Shown here in pieces: positions 47,209 through 48,429 of a DNA stretch of 48,429 nucleotides. The stretch lies in assembly GCA_024641025.1 (NCBI GenBank), contig JAHEDW010000011.1, positions 1 through 48,429 on the forward strand, written 5' to 3'. Made by a program: the position numbers and the translations under genes. The number at the start of each line of letters is the position of its first letter. Within the stretch, counting starts at the first letter, position 1. Below the pieces are notes generated by a model. It searched no databases and was not told where the DNA came from. It worked only from the letters and a program-made list of their open reading frames with translations. Source of the DNA: Gallionella sp. GTDB taxonomy: Bacteria; Pseudomonadota; Gammaproteobacteria; Burkholderiales; Gallionellaceae.

Positions 47209-48228
47209 CTAATTTTTGGAAAGCGCGTTGCCAAGTAATCTTGCTGTGATATCGACAATAGGGATGACGCGTTCATAGTCCATGCGCTTTGGGCCAACAA
47301 CTGCAAGCGTTCCGACTACCTGACCGTCTACTGAATAAGGGGCGGTGATTACGCTGCACGCGTCTAATGAGGCCAACCCGGATTCGCTGCCGACAAAAAT
47401 GTGGATACCCTGTCCCCTGCGGCTAGCATCAAGCAATTGCATCAGTTCGGTTTTTTGCTCAAACAAGGCGAACAGGCTACGCAATCGGTTCATGTCTGTG
47501 GAGAAGTCCTGTACATGCAGCAAGTTATGTTCGCCACTGATAACATAATCCTCCGATTTCTTTGCTTCAGCGGCATCGCCTGCTGCCAGGGCTGCAGCCA
47601 TCAAAGTACTCATGTCCTGATGGAGTTGCTGCAATTCGCCGCGAAGCCGGTCGCGGATCTGAGAGAAGCTGCAGCCGACATAATTTTGGTTAAGGAAGTT
47701 TCCGGCCTCGGTAAGCTGCGACTGTGAATAGTCGCGATCCATCAGAAGAATGCGATTTTCAACTTCACCGTCCGGCATAACAATGATAAGCAGTACACGC
47801 TTTTCGCCCAAGCGCAAAAATTCGATCTGTCTTACGGTAATTGCATTGCGCTTGGCCGAAGCAACTACGCCAGTAAACCTGGTCAATTCAGACAGGATGT
47901 TTGATGCCTGTGTGATCAGGCGGGAAGGATTGTCAGGTTGTAACTGGTTTTCCAGTTGCTGCACCCGTGCACTATCCAATGGTTTTGTGACCAGCATGGT
48001 GTCAATGAACAGTCTATATGCCAACCCAGTAGGTATACGGCCAGCAGACGTGTGCGGGCTACTGACCAAGCCGATCTCTTCAAGGTCTGCCATTACGTTG
48101 CGAACGGTTGCAGAACTGACTTCTAGCCCGGAATATTGTTGCAGCGTGCGTGAGCCGACTGGCTGGCCTTCGCTGATATAGCGCTCCACCAGGGTCTTGA
48201 GCAGGATTTGTGCGCGTTCGTTGAGCAT
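47209..48228 (-). CDS. hrcA: Heat-inducible transcription repressor HrcA
   Basis: 339 residues from the ATG at 48228; an open frame extends 13 codons further upstream but the family begins at MLNERAQILLKTLVERYISEG. The N-terminal winged helix has GSRTLQQYSGLEVSSATVRNVM (about 25-46), followed by the HrcA dimerisation and GAF-like domain. It represses groESL or dnaK-type operons through CIRCE elements. No CIRCE inverted repeat is seen in this window. The 200 bases upstream to the window end contain no clear gene. Confidence 0.95.
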   Translation of the reverse strand: MLNERAQILLKTLVERYISEGQPVGSRTLQQYSGLEVSSATVRNVMADLEEIGLVSSPHTSAGRIPTGLAYRLFIDTMLVTKPLDSARVQQLENQLQPDNPSRLITQASNILSELTRFTGVVASAKRNAITVRQIEFLRLGEKRVLLIIVMPDGEVENRILLMDRDYSQSQLTEAGNFLNQNYVGCSFSQIRDRLRGELQQLHQDMSTLMAAALAAGDAAEAKKSEDYVISGEHNLLHVQDFSTDMNRLRSLFALFEQKTELMQLLDASRRGQGIHIFVGSESGLASLDACSVITAPYSVDGQVVGTLAVVGPKRMDYERVIPIVDITARLLGNALSKN

Positions 48229-48429
48229 GAGCAGGATTCTACCATTTTGCACAAGGCGACCGGTCAAGGGATTCGTCGACCGGGGCGGGCATTTCTTTCC
48301 AGTTCATGTACTTGAATTCCCTGTCTTGTCCGCTCTGGCTTTGTTGCGGCGATCCATACGCTTTATAGCCAAGATTTGGGGGGCTTGATCAAAGTAGTTT
48401 CCCCATACTTTCCGGTCTTCCGAAGACAG
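48229..48429. other. Region upstream of hrcA without a supported gene
   Basis: No convincing open frame or terminator is found here. TTGACC and TAGAAT motifs precede hrcA on the minus strand but are 20 bases apart. Near the window end GTCTTC-C-GAAGAC (48415-48427) is a perfect 13-base palindrome that may belong to a structure cut by the boundary. Confidence 0.45.

Overview
The window reads as a contiguous piece of a betaproteobacterial chromosome, most likely Nitrosomonadales and perhaps Gallionellaceae. This rests on gene orders such as uvrA / YajR-type MFS / ssb, purM-purN-DUF3108, hda-HAD, and M48 protease / phhB / rsgA diverging from orn, together with several c-type cytochromes. The family assignment is inference from gene order and remembered protein similarity; no 16S or marker search was possible. 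Base composition is moderate, with a visibly G+C-richer sulfate-assimilation block. I saw no tRNA, rRNA, insertion sequence, prophage or CRISPR array.

Layout. Positions 1-1646 are the end of the alpha operon (rpsD 3' end, rpoA, rplQ), closed by a perfect bidirectional terminator. arfB and uvrA follow on the minus strand, then the divergent pair YajR-type MFS and ssb. At 7317-9418 lies a translationally coupled pair that I could not assign to a known system: a five-TM membrane protein and a von Willebrand A-like lipoprotein. htpG follows with a convincing sigma-32 promoter, then a DsbA/FrnE-type oxidoreductase and a one-heme lipoprotein. On the minus strand come a membrane desaturase, an RsmB/NOP RNA methyltransferase and the coupled purM-purN-DUF3108 unit. 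On the plus strand are a PerM-type permease, hda, a HAD phosphatase and a small glutaredoxin-like protein.

From 20.5 to 27.5 kb everything is on the minus strand: DJ-1 protein, PAP2 phosphatase, yajQ, ppnP, macro-domain protein, argG, a small membrane protein, argF, argD and rpsT. murJ and a thioredoxin-like gene follow on the plus strand, then a porin and cysB (minus). cysB diverges from TauE-cysI-cysH-cysD-cysN, a complete route from sulfate to sulfide: ATP sulfurylase CysDN, an APS-type reductase CysH with Fe-S cysteines, and a siroheme reductase. A TTAT-N11-ATAA element sits between cysB and TauE as a likely CysB operator.

The last part holds a CobD/CbiB-family membrane protein, an NHL-propeller lipoprotein followed by a 400-bp AT-rich gap and a five-heme cytochrome c, the rsgA/phhB/cytochrome/M48 operon opposite orn, a small acidic protein, and hrcA-hemH.

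Most of the window is housekeeping. The parts most worth a second look are the membrane/vWA-lipoprotein pair (7317-9418), the NHL-lipoprotein/five-heme cytochrome locus (39538-42073), the extended CysI, and the small membrane protein embedded in the arginine operon.
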